This document shows, piece after piece, positions 1 through 9,300 of a DNA stretch of 40,299 bases. A program made the translations under genes and the position numbers. The stretch comes from Candidatus Propionivibrio aalborgensis (GTDB taxonomy: Bacteria > Pseudomonadota > Gammaproteobacteria > Burkholderiales > Rhodocyclaceae). The notes beneath the pieces are model-generated. The model was not told the origin of the DNA. It ran no database searches and worked only from the letters and a program-made list of their open reading frames with translations. The number at the start of each line of letters is the position of its first letter. The stretch's first letter is position 1. The stretch is taken from positions 1 through 40,299 of the forward strand of contig NZ_FLQY01000047.1 of NCBI RefSeq assembly GCF_900089945.1, in the 5' to 3' direction.

Positions 1-299
1 TCGAAATAGACGCGCATCACAATCAGCAGATCCTTCTCGAAACGCGGCACTTCGTCGTTCAGGCGTTTGGCGTAATCGACCGCGACGTCGACATCGTGAA
101 TCGAGCACGGACCAATCACCACCAGCAGTCGATCATCGGCACCATGCAGTATGCGATGAATCGCCTGACGTGCGCCAAAAGTGGTCTGTGCGGCCCGCAC
201 CCCGACCGGGAACTCACGGAAAACGTGAGTTGGCGGCATCAGTTCCTTGATCTCTCTGATACGAATGTCGTCGGTATTCGGCTTGCTTTGCACGGCCAT
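1..299 (-). CDS. aroG: 3-deoxy-7-phosphoheptulonate (DAHP) synthase, N-terminal part
   Basis: This is the 5' end of a class I DAHP synthase gene that runs off the left edge; about 99 codons are present. The enzyme condenses phosphoenolpyruvate with erythrose-4-phosphate, the first step of the shikimate pathway, in the cytoplasm. The translated start (MAVQSKPNTDDIRIREIK) and the later LLVVIGPCSIHD segment are typical of the AroF/G/H family; the GPCSIHD stretch helps form the PEP site. The ATG at 299-297 is supported by GAGGG six bases upstream. It lies about 80 bases downstream of the mscS-like gene on the same strand, so read-through is possible, although a separate promoter in the gap cannot be excluded. 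The feedback-sensing isozyme type (Phe, Tyr or Trp) cannot be told from this fragment. Confidence 0.9.
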   Translation of the reverse strand, partial: MAVQSKPNTDDIRIREIKELMPPTHVFREFPVGVRAAQTTFGARQAIHRILHGADDRLLVVIGPCSIHDVDVAVDYAKRLNDEVPRFEKDLLIVMRVYF

Positions 300-378
300 G
301 TAGCACCCTCTGATAGACCCGCAGGTCCAAAGCGGTCGATTTTACGCGAAGACCTCTATTGGCGCCCTGCTCGTGCGC

Positions 379-1992
379 TCACTCCGGCTCAGCGGGCGGG
401 GCATTCCAGTTCTCGCGCGGGACCACCACGTTATTCTGCGGCTGCGCGACAAAATGCGGCGACATGATCTGAACGCCGTGGGAGTTGAACTGATCCTGGA
501 TATTGGCATGCAAGGTTGACAGCACTGCGACACGCTGAAGAGGGTTGTCCATGTAGGCGAAAAGCTCATACTCGACGTAAAAATCAGCCAGGCCGCGCTG
601 ATAGACGAAGGGCGGCGGAGTGCTGCGCAAGCCTGGCGTCGCTTCAGCCGCGGCGATGAGCATGGCATGCACCTGTCGCCATGGCGTATCGTAGCCAATT
701 GTCGTCTTGGTCGACACCATGGCGCCGCGTTTGCCGGCCAGGCGTGAGTAATTGGTAATTGAATTGCCGATCAGCACCGCATTGGGCACGGTCACTTCCT
801 CGTTGCGCAAATTGACTATCTTGGTCGCCAGCACGCCCACTTCGCTGACCACGCCCACGGTTTGGCCCAGATCGACGAAATCGCCCACCGAAAGCGCGCG
901 CGAGTAAACCAGCACCAGGCCGCTCATCAGCTGATTGACAATCCCCGCCGAGCCAAGTGTCAGCATGAATCCGAACATGACCGACAAACCCTTGAAGGCA
1001 TCGCTGTTGGAGAGCGGGATAAAGGGATAGGCAATGGCGATGCCAAAACCCCAGACGATGACGCTGGCAATCCGCTGCGTGGCGCTCGCCGTCTCTTTGT
1101 GAATGCCAATGAGTTCGGTACGCCCCTCACGTACCGCCTTGAAGATATTGACCATCACGTCGTTCATGGCCTTGGTCAAAAAGAGAATGACCAGCGCCGT
1201 TGTCATGCCGGGGATGGCTTCGACCAGGCCGTCACCGATCAAGGACAACAAACTGACCAGCGAACTGCCCAGCTTGCGCCCCAGCGGCGCGGTCACCGGA
1301 AAACGCTCCAGCACATAAGATAGCCAAAGGTAGCCTACCGCCAGGAACAACGCCCCGGTCAGCAGCAGTGCCGCGCGCTGGACAAACACCCAGCCGTAGC
1401 GCGCCAGACGCAAACCCGGTATGCGTGACTCCTGCTCAATGAATACTTGCAGACGCGCGGCCGCCCAGTACCTGGTACGTGCAATTCCCCAGGCCAGGGC
1501 GAACGCCAACACGGTGGCCACCAGCGAAAATATGATTCCCTTGAACAGCACCTCGGGGCGTCTTTGCTCGCGCAACGCAGCAATAGCCTCGTCAAGGGAC
1601 GTTCTGACCCGTTCGGCCGCCTCATCGAGCGTTGTTTTGGATCCGGGGTCAATATCGGACTGAGCGACAACGAACATCAATAGCGAATCAATACGCACAG
1701 CCACGGCCGCAATCCCCTTGGCATCAAACGGAAGGAGCTCGACCGGTTCCTGCATCTGTTCTGCAGTCAGTTTATCCAGGCGCTCCAGTGCCCGCTCGGC
1801 GCGACGGGTTGGCGCCGCATTGGCGAAAGTTGATCGAAAAACAAAGATGGGCCGGAAATTGAACTCAAGAGTCGCTTCCTTTGCCTCCGCGTCCTTCGAC
1901 TCGTTGTCTGCCGCAAAAACCAAAGCGCCAGAAAGAAGCAATAGCCCCAATACCGCGGTCAGCAAGCGCACAAGGAAGACGTGTTTCTTCAT
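379..1992 (-). CDS. MscS-family mechanosensitive channel, copy 1
   Basis: A 537-residue small-conductance mechanosensitive channel family protein of the inner membrane, expected to release solutes on hypo-osmotic shock. It opens with a Sec-type signal peptide (KKHVFLVRLL followed by a hydrophobic run ending LVFAAD), then a periplasmic region of about 120 residues. Hydrophobic segments lie near residues 150-172, 203-228, 258-275 and 310-328. The MscS pore helix and beta-domain follow at about 335-420, with the family-typical SVGDFVDLG and VTVPNAVLIGNSITNYSR. The ATG at 1992 is preferred over a GTG nine bases upstream because CGGGTG precedes it by about six bases. It is a close paralogue of the next gene, and the two form a head-to-tail pair with 86 bases between them. 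The family is clear; ion preference and gating are not. Confidence 0.87.
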   Translation of the reverse strand: MKKHVFLVRLLTAVLGLLLLSGALVFAADNESKDAEAKEATLEFNFRPIFVFRSTFANAAPTRRAERALERLDKLTAEQMQEPVELLPFDAKGIAAVAVRIDSLLMFVVAQSDIDPGSKTTLDEAAERVRTSLDEAIAALREQRRPEVLFKGIIFSLVATVLAFALAWGIARTRYWAAARLQVFIEQESRIPGLRLARYGWVFVQRAALLLTGALFLAVGYLWLSYVLERFPVTAPLGRKLGSSLVSLLSLIGDGLVEAIPGMTTALVILFLTKAMNDVMVNIFKAVREGRTELIGIHKETASATQRIASVIVWGFGIAIAYPFIPLSNSDAFKGLSVMFGFMLTLGSAGIVNQLMSGLVLVYSRALSVGDFVDLGQTVGVVSEVGVLATKIVNLRNEEVTVPNAVLIGNSITNYSRLAGKRGAMVSTKTTIGYDTPWRQVHAMLIAAAEATPGLRSTPPPFVYQRGLADFYVEYELFAYMDNPLQRVAVLSTLHANIQDQFNSHGVQIMSPHFVAQPQNNVVVPRENWNAPPAEPE

Positions 1993-2078
1993 GATCAACA
2001 CCCGTTAGAGTTGTCTCAAAGCGAGATACGGATTATAGCTTTGCAGCTCGTCGAGGCCGCGTGGAAACTGCATTCAGT

Positions 2079-3689
2079 TTATGGCTTTGGCTCAGCCGGA
2101 GCCGCGTACCACTTCTCCGTCGGCACAACCACGTTATCTTGCGGTTGCGAAACGAAATGTGGCGACATGATCTGCACGCCGTAGGTATTGAACTGGTCCT
2201 GAATATTGCCGTGCAAGGCCGACAGGATGGGCACGCGGTCGAGCGGTTGATCCATATAGGCATGAAGTTCGTACTCGACGTAGTGATCCGCCAGATCCCG
2301 CTGATATACGAAAGGGCTCGGCGTCTTGCGCAAACCCGGCGTCAGTTCGGCAGCGGTAATCAGCATGGCATGTACCTGACGCCACGGCGTGTCGTAGCCA
2401 ATCGTCACCCGGGTAGACACCAGCGAACCACGCTCACCGGACAATCGTGAATAATTGCGGATCGGGTTGCCAACCAGCACAGCGTTGGGAATGGTCACTT
2501 CCTCATTGCGTGAGTCGATGACCTTGGTCGACAACACACCCACCTCGCTGACCACTCCCACGGTGCCGCCGATATCGACAAAATCACCGATCGTCAGTGC
2601 CCGCGAATAGACCAGCACCAACCCGCTCATCAACTGGTTGACGATACCGGCCGAGCCGAGCGTGAGCATGAAGCCGAACATCACCGACAGCCCCCGGAAG
2701 GCATCGCTGCTGGATAAGGGAATAAAAGGATAGGCAAGGGCAAACCCGAACCCCCAGACCAGAATGCTGACAATGCGCTGCGTGGCGCTGAGGGTTTCCT
2801 TGTGCAAACCGCGTACTCTTGTGTGTCCCTTCTTGACGGCCACAAAGAAATTGGAAATGGCATCATTCACGGCCATGGTCATGAAAAGGATGATCAATAC
2901 CGTCGCTATCCCAGGGAGTGCGCTCAGGAAACCTGCCCCCACGTCACCCAGCAAGTCGCCAATGAAGGAGCCCAGTTTGTCCCCGAGCGGTCTGGTCCGG
3001 GTGAAACTATCGAGAACAAAGGTCAACCAGAGATCGGCGACACCAAACCACAGCAAGACCATCACCAGTTGAGAAAGCCGATGCACGAGCGACACGCCAT
3101 GGCGCGCCAGGCGCCACTTAGCAGTGCCCTCTCCCCGCTCGATGACCTTTTGCAGGTGGCTGACCATAAAGAGAGTGGCTCGCCGAACCATCCAGAGCAG
3201 AGCAATTGCCAACACGGTGGCGAGGAGCGTGAGCGCAATGTCTTTGAGCAGATCATCCGGAGGCGGTTGTGCACTTTCAGAACGAAGCGCTTCAGAAAGC
3301 GCAGCGGCAGCACGCTTGGCTGCGGCTTCCAGCGACAGCCTTTCATCGGGGTCGAGATCGCCAGCCAGTACGCTGAAAAGAACGACGTTTTCTATTCGTA
3401 AACCAATGCCCGTCACACCTTCAAAAACAAACGGATCCTGCTCGATCGGCGCAACCTTCTGGCTGGGCGTCAGTTTGTTCAAACGTGCCCGCGCGCGCTG
3501 TACGCGAACTTCCGGCGTGGTGCCGAGAAACGAGGCTCGGAAGACTATCACCTGGCGGAAGTTGAACTCGAGCGCCGCCTCCTTCAAGGGCGCGTCGGCG
3601 GCCATCACGCCAGAGCCGCTGACCATTGACAAGCCGAACAAGGCCGTCAGAACAAGGCGAAGAAACGAACGATTGGATACTCGCGCCAT
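2079..3689 (-). CDS. MscS-family mechanosensitive channel, copy 2
   Basis: A 536-residue tandem paralogue of the neighbouring channel with the same layout: signal peptide (MARVSNRSFLRLVLTALFGL, cleaved near VMAAD), periplasmic N-terminal region, several membrane segments, then MscS pore helix and beta-domain. The two proteins share 33 consecutive identical residues across the pore helix (from GLSVMFGF to YSRAL) and a near-identical C-terminal domain. Their periplasmic parts have diverged, though both keep a [KE]EA.LEFNFR motif. An open frame continues upstream to 3824, but the ATG at 3689 begins a proper signal peptide and the longer N-terminus looks like a non-coding extension. It is the first gene of the pair. 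The 200 bases between it and tldD hold no gene and could carry a promoter. Confidence 0.87.
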   Translation of the reverse strand: MARVSNRSFLRLVLTALFGLSMVSGSGVMAADAPLKEAALEFNFRQVIVFRASFLGTTPEVRVQRARARLNKLTPSQKVAPIEQDPFVFEGVTGIGLRIENVVLFSVLAGDLDPDERLSLEAAAKRAAAALSEALRSESAQPPPDDLLKDIALTLLATVLAIALLWMVRRATLFMVSHLQKVIERGEGTAKWRLARHGVSLVHRLSQLVMVLLWFGVADLWLTFVLDSFTRTRPLGDKLGSFIGDLLGDVGAGFLSALPGIATVLIILFMTMAVNDAISNFFVAVKKGHTRVRGLHKETLSATQRIVSILVWGFGFALAYPFIPLSSSDAFRGLSVMFGFMLTLGSAGIVNQLMSGLVLVYSRALTIGDFVDIGGTVGVVSEVGVLSTKVIDSRNEEVTIPNAVLVGNPIRNYSRLSGERGSLVSTRVTIGYDTPWRQVHAMLITAAELTPGLRKTPSPFVYQRDLADHYVEYELHAYMDQPLDRVPILSALHGNIQDQFNTYGVQIMSPHFVSQPQDNVVVPTEKWYAAPAEPKP

Positions 3690-3889
3690 GGTTAATTCCG
3701 AAAAGGTATGGGTTGAAAAATGCCGTGGATTATAAGCGTCTCGCCTGAAAACAACGCCTTGCCATCCGGCGTGACTGCCTGAGGAAGACGGCCGCATTCG
3801 TAGCGTATCCGAAGACACCCGCATTCAGCAGGTAATTGGGCAAGCTGCTCGAAGACCGCCGAATGACGCGCTTCTCTGGCCGAGAGGTA

Positions 3890-5341
3890 TTACGCCGTAC
3901 CGCCCACGGTCAGGCCGTCAATGCACAGGGTTGGCTGACCCACACCCACCGGAACGCTTTGTCCATCCTTGCCACAGGTGCCGACGCCGGGATCGAGGCG
4001 CATGTCGTTGCCGATCATCGACACCTGATTCATCGCCTCGGGCCCGTTGCCGATCAGCGTTGCGCCCTTGACCGGGTAAGTGACCTTGCCGTCCTCGATC
4101 ATGTAGGCCTCGGACATCGAGAAAACGAACTTTCCATTGGTGATGTCGACCTGGCCACCGCCGAAATTTACCGCGTAAATGCCCTTCTTCACCGACTTGA
4201 TAATTTCTTCGGGACTCTTGTCACCCGCCAGCATCGTGGTGTTGGTCATGCGAGGCAGCGGTAGATGCGCAAAGGATTCGCGACGACCATTGCCGGTCGG
4301 CGCCACTCCCATAAGGTGCGCGTTGTGGCTGTCCTGCATGTAACCCTTGAGAATGCCGTCTTCGATCAGCACCGTACGCTGAGTGGGGTTGCCTTCATCG
4401 TCAATGTTGAGCGATCCGCGACGGCCGGGAAGCGTACCGTCATCGACCACGGTAACGCCTTTCGATGCCACGCGACTACCGATCCGGCCGGAGAACGTCG
4501 AGCTGCCCTTGCGGTTGAAATCGCCTTCCAGACCATGGCCTACCGCTTCATGCAAGAGGATACCAGGCCAGCCGGAACCGAGTACAACGGTCATCGTCCC
4601 CGCCGGCGCTGGCCGCGCACCGAGATTGGTCACGGCTTGATGGACCGCCTCGCACGCATAGCCACGCAGCACGGCATCACTGAAACAACTGTAATCGGTA
4701 CGCCCGCCACCACCGGCAGAACCCTGCTCGCGCTTGCCATCCTGGCCTTCAACGATGACGGTAATCGACACCCGCACCAGGGGCCTAATATCCGCCGCCA
4801 GCCGCCCGTCGCTTCCCGCCACCAGAACCACCTCATATTCCCCAGCCATGTTCGCCATGACCTGCGTAACACGCGGATCTTCGCCGCGTGCGAAAGATTC
4901 CAGCCGTTCGAGCAACGCGACCTTGTCCTTCGCAGGGAGCGAAGCGAGTGGATCGAGCGGCACATAGAGGGCATGTCCGGTTCTTGCCTTCATGGCTTTG
5001 CTACGCCGTTGTTGCCCGGCGGCAGCGATCGCACGCACTGCCGAGGCTGCATCGGCTAGCGCCAGGTGGCTGATATCGTCGGAGTAGGCAAACGCCGTCT
5101 TCTCGCCCGAGATGGCGCGCACACCAACCCCTTCATCGATATTGAAGCTTCCCGATTTGACGATCCCTTCTTCCAGACTCCACGCTTCAGAGCGGCTGTA
5201 TTGGAAGTACAGATCGGCGTAATCGACGTCATGCGACATGATCGTTCCAAACACCTTGCTCAGATCAGCCACATCCAGACCATAAGGAGTCAGCAGGGTT
5301 TTCTGTGCCTGCACGAGCAGTGATTGCGCGTTTGCTGTCAT
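3890..5341 (-). CDS. tldD: TldD metalloprotease
   Basis: TldD is the catalytic subunit of the TldD/TldE (PmbA) zinc metalloprotease. In Escherichia coli the pair trims unfolded peptides and matures microcins, and it influences the CcdA antitoxin and gyrase inhibitor. At 483 residues it is the family's usual length (E. coli 481). The active-site motif HEAVGH lies at residues 264-269 within a [19 protein letters not shown] segment, with the family's downstream VVDDGT and NIDDEG blocks. The ATG at 5341 begins [13 protein letters not shown] and agrees with TldD starts. It is preceded by a palindromic element and the nitrilase-family gene, in the same order as the yhdP-tldD neighbourhood of E. coli. 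The partner gene tldE/pmbA is not in this window. Confidence 0.95.
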   Translation of the reverse strand: MTANAQSLLVQAQKTLLTPYGLDVADLSKVFGTIMSHDVDYADLYFQYSRSEAWSLEEGIVKSGSFNIDEGVGVRAISGEKTAFAYSDDISHLALADAASAVRAIAAAGQQRRSKAMKARTGHALYVPLDPLASLPAKDKVALLERLESFARGEDPRVTQVMANMAGEYEVVLVAGSDGRLAADIRPLVRVSITVIVEGQDGKREQGSAGGGGRTDYSCFSDAVLRGYACEAVHQAVTNLGARPAPAGTMTVVLGSGWPGILLHEAVGHGLEGDFNRKGSSTFSGRIGSRVASKGVTVVDDGTLPGRRGSLNIDDEGNPTQRTVLIEDGILKGYMQDSHNAHLMGVAPTGNGRRESFAHLPLPRMTNTTMLAGDKSPEEIIKSVKKGIYAVNFGGGQVDITNGKFVFSMSEAYMIEDGKVTYPVKGATLIGNGPEAMNQVSMIGNDMRLDPGVGTCGKDGQSVPVGVGQPTLCIDGLTVGGTA

Positions 5342-5378
5342 TGGTTTTCCAAGTTGCGGTAATTCAAAAAGACGATTT

Positions 5379-5479
5379 CAAACGCCTTCAACGCAGAGTA
5401 CGCGGAGGCGCAGAGATCGCAAAGAAAAGCATTGCAAATCCTGGTTCCTTTTCTGCGCCCTCTGCGTTGAAGGCGTTTG
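5379..5479. repeat. 101-bp palindromic GCAGAG-type intergenic element
   Basis: A perfect 20-bp inverted repeat (arms 5379-5398 and 5460-5479, sequence CAAACGCCTTCAACGCAGAG and its reverse complement) flanks a 61-base centre. Inside it a second pair, GGCGCAGA at 5407-5414 and TCTGCGCC at 5452-5459, extends the hairpin after an 8-base bulge. The left half carries repeated GCAGAG/GCGGAG/GCAAAG units. It fills most of the 142-base gap between the amidase gene and tldD, ending five bases before the amidase stop codon. The architecture is that of a short mobile palindrome (REP/MITE-like) or a structured RNA in the operon transcript. No target duplication and no second copy were seen in the window. 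Confidence 0.8.
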
Positions 5480-5483
5480 TGGA

Positions 5484-6320
5484 CTACATCACCCGATGCT
5501 TCAGTGCCGGCAGGTTGGCACGGACTTCCGCGATACGCGCATGGTCGATCTCTCCAATCACGATACCCTGCCCTTTCGGTTTGCGGTCGAGAATATCGCC
5601 CCAGGGATCAATCAGCATGCTGTTGCCGTGTGTTTCCCGCCCATTCTCATGCGTGCCGCCTTGTGCCGAAGCCAACACGTAGCACTGGTTTTCAATGGCA
5701 CGGGCGCGCAACAGAATCTCCCAATGCGCACGCCCCGTCGTTTCGGTGAACGCCGCCGGGATGACCAGCAAGTCCACGACACCCAGGGCACGATACAGCT
5801 CGGGAAACCTCATGTCATAGCAGATCGACAGGCCCACCCGCCCGAAAGGGGTATCGAAAGCCACCGGCTGCTTGCCCGCCTCGATTGATGCACTTTCGTT
5901 GTAGCGCTCTTTGCCCTTCTGAAAGCCGAACAAGTGAATCTTGTCGTAGCGCGCCACGAGCTCGCCCTGGGGATTGTAGGCCACACTGGAATTGAACACC
6001 TTGTCCGCTGCGTCGGCTACCAGGGGGATCGAACCACCGATCAGCCAGACACCGTGCCTGAGCGCAGTTTCGGCCAGAAAATCCTGTATCGGACCGCGGC
6101 CCTCGGCTTCCCGCACCTTGACCTTGTCGCCGTCTCTCATTCCCATGATCGGGAAGTACTCGGGCAGCACAACCAGATCGGCGCCCTGTGCTACCGACTC
6201 GTCAATCAATGTCCTGGCAGCATGAAGATTCTCGTCGATGCGCGATGTCGAAACCATTTGCACAGCGGCCACCCGTCCGTTCTTCAATGCCCCGGAAGAA
6301 TCATTTTGAAGAGGATTCAC
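5484..6320 (-). CDS. Carbon-nitrogen hydrolase (nitrilase superfamily, Nit1/Nit2-like amidase)
   Basis: A 278-residue cytoplasmic amidase of the nitrilase superfamily, closest in style to Nit1/Nit2 proteins such as deaminated glutathione amidase and omega-amidase. The Glu-Lys-Cys catalytic triad is visible: E54 in VLPEYFPIMG, K127 in RYDKIHLFGF and C167 in LSICYDMRFPELYR. The start is taken as the GTG at 6320 because AGGAG stands six bases before it and the protein would begin VNPLQNDSSG; a longer reading upstream lies inside yhdP and has no nitrilase character. The gene overlaps the 3' end of yhdP by 20 bases, so translation is probably coupled. The exact substrate cannot be fixed from sequence. 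Confidence 0.9.
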   Translation of the reverse strand: MNPLQNDSSGALKNGRVAAVQMVSTSRIDENLHAARTLIDESVAQGADLVVLPEYFPIMGMRDGDKVKVREAEGRGPIQDFLAETALRHGVWLIGGSIPLVADAADKVFNSSVAYNPQGELVARYDKIHLFGFQKGKERYNESASIEAGKQPVAFDTPFGRVGLSICYDMRFPELYRALGVVDLLVIPAAFTETTGRAHWEILLRARAIENQCYVLASAQGGTHENGRETHGNSMLIDPWGDILDRKPKGQGIVIGEIDHARIAEVRANLPALKHRVM

Positions 6321-9300
6321 TGGTGGCTCCTGTCGGATTGGTCGGTGGCGGCAAGCGAGGCGCGTCCTTCGCGGGTGCGACGCCCGAAATCTTTTCAACT
6401 ATCGGGTCATCCCACTTGCCGGTAATCAGATAATCGAAACCAAACATCTGATTGAGTGGATTCTGCAGCGCCTTGTGCGCCAACCAGGTCGCCGCGCCGG
6501 CAATCGGGTTGATGAGTGCAACACCCAGCGCGGCGGTGCCGCCGAGCTCGGGTTGAACATTGACGTTAAGCCGTTGCGTTTCCTGCTTGAGATCGACCTC
6601 GCCGCGCATCGTCACGCGCGCCGACGGCCCGTCGATCTGCAGTCGCTCCGTGCGCATCAGTCCAGTCGCAACCGCGACCTTCCCGGTGATACTGTCAAAG
6701 GCAAATCCTTGGCTGAAAACATCATTGAAATCAAGCGAAATGCGGCGTGACAGTCCTTGCAGGCTGATCAAACCGAGCAGCTTTCCGGCCGCCCCCGGAT
6801 CAAGCTTCATGAACTGTCCGTTGCTCGCCGCAACATCCATATCGCCACTCAGGGTAGCGTAGTCGAGCAAAGTCGGCGGACCGATCCATTCCAGTCTCCC
6901 ACCAAGTTTCGCCGTTCCGGCGCGCACCGTACCTGGATAGCCGAGTCGTTCCAGCAGCTTGCCGACATCGCTGCTGTCGATCTTGAACTGAAGCTGGGTC
7001 ACATCCTTGCCATCACTTAGCTTCCACTGACCCTTGCCCGCAAGAGTGCCATACGGATTGCTCATCTGGATCCGGTTCAGTCGCCAGATACTGCCGTCGT
7101 TGCTGGCCAGCAATTCGAGCCTGCCAAAATGGCGTATTCCCAGGGAGAACTCATTGGCCACGATATCAAGCGCTGGCAGTTCACTGATCACTTCGCCACT
7201 CTTCAGGGCTTCTGTCTCTGTTGTCGTGTCGAACGCGATGTCCTTGAAACGTGCTGTCAGCTTGCCTCTTCCAGCCACATCCCATTGCAAGTCGCCGTTG
7301 GCTTGACGCGAGGCCAGACGAATTTTCCATTGTGCAGCGGATGGCGAAATACTCAAATCGGCATCGTTGTAGTGCCGCCCAAAAAGAATGAGGTCTTCCG
7401 TCTTGACGCTGATCGTATCCACGAAGGGTGGCGAAGAGGGCTTGGCGGGAGCCTCAATCGCCGTAGCTGCTCCCGCTGGCTGAAGCAGCCGACGCCAGTT
7501 ATCAATATCCAAACGTTTCGCTGTCAGTCCCACCGAAACACCGGCATCAGGCAATTGCAGGGGGCGACCGATGGCGATCGCTCCACGTTCGACGGCGAAG
7601 CCTCCCGGCTGTTTTTTGCGAATCAGGCGCATTGAAAGAACGCTGCCGAGTGAGGCGTCAAGCTGATCACGCGCCGACGATTCGGCATTCGTCCCCTTGG
7701 AGCCGGAAGCCCCCGGCAGGAGTTTCTTCTCGAAACGCAGTGGCAGAGACTCGCCAGCACCCTTGCTGAATGGCTCGGGAAAAGTCGAAGACAGACCGAC
7801 CAGTGTCGACTCGATGAGCAGATCGGCGTTGCGCTTGTTGATGCGCACCTCACCTCGATAAGGTGTTTTCCCGGCCAGCTTACCCAGTAGTGGTGAGTCC
7901 ACCTGTTTGCGTAGCTGAGCGATGTCGACCAGACCGTTGGCCGTGATCAGTACATTGCCGTCCTTCTGCGACCCTCCCTTGACCTTGAGCGGTCCGCCAA
8001 GGAAGGTCGAATTGATCTCATCCAGCTGCAGATCTTCACCGGAAAAGTGCAAACTGCCATTCAGTTGCTTGAATGGGGGCAGCGCGGCATCGACCGTCAA
8101 TTCATTGTTTGTGAATCGGTACTTCCCATCGATCTTCGAATCACCGAGTTTCGTTTCGTCGAGAGGAATGAACAGATCCAGATCCAGATGCCCCTTTCCG
8201 GTGGCCCGCATGCCATCGGTAAAATGGTCGATCCTGTCGGCGACCGGGCTCTTCTCGATGAATTTGAGAAAGTCGGAAGTGGCACCGTCAACATTTCCCT
8301 TGATGATCAAGGTGGAAATCGGCGCATCAAAATCGGGGATCCGCACTTGCGTATTGGAGATTTGTGCGCCCATGATCGATCCACGATTCGCCTGAATGGA
8401 CATGCCGTTGCCCTCAAAACGAAGGTCTCCGCTAATTCCTTCGATGAGCGGCCATCCCGTGGCGAAATCAAGTACTACGTCCCGCGCTTTGACCGTTACC
8501 AGAAACTGGCCTTTGCTTTTGTCCAGGAAAGGAAAGTCAACCAGGTTGCCCTTGAGGGTCAGTTTCGCCTCGCTGGCGCCACCGGACAACAAGGAATCAC
8601 GCAACCAGAAGCGTGTGCTCTCGCCTACTGTGCGGGGGATGAATCGCCAGACGGCGCGCGCGTCGGCACGGACCAATGCGGCGTTGAGATCGACAATACC
8701 CGGTCCCTCTCCTGCGGTTTGGTATTTTCCCTGCGCCGTTCCAGCGGCGTCCGGCCCGGCGAAATCGGCGCGTGTCAGTTCCGCATCAAGGATACCCTTA
8801 TTGATTTTCCACTTGGCATGCGCATTGAGCATATCAAGCGCAATGGGCGATTCCGGAAAAACACCCGGAAGATCAATCGTCATTTTCTTCGAGCGCAACG
8901 TTGCATTGCCCACTTTTTCATTGGCCTCAAGTACCCCCGACAAGCCGGAAGCACCCGGGATATCACCGTGTGCCTTCAGCGCCAACCCGTCGAACCCGGC
9001 TTTCAACGAATAGGTTTGCAGATGACCCGCGTCGCTTTTCCATTGCGCACTCAATCCACTGACAAGGCCACGCGGGGCAAAATCACTCAATAGCTGGCGG
9101 GTATGCGCATCAAAAGGAAAATGCTCGGCAAGACCGGCCAGCGCAGCTAGGTCAAGCCGGCTCGCGCCGGCGCTACCGATGACGATGTTGTCGTCCGGGT
9201 CGGGCTGCCAGTTCAAGTGAAAATCCATCGGCTCGATACGTATTGTCTCGCGGGGCTCGCTATTCAGTATCGTCGCCTTCCGTGTCGACAAACCGACCTG

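Noticed and set aside
299-378. Attenuator before the DAHP synthase gene
   Set aside because: Only a tiny hairpin (GACC-TGCG-GGTC) is visible, with no leader peptide rich in aromatic codons and no T-run.
8047-9093. A 348-codon plus-strand open frame inside yhdP
   Set aside because: Antisense to a conserved gene, no plausible start signal and no domain.
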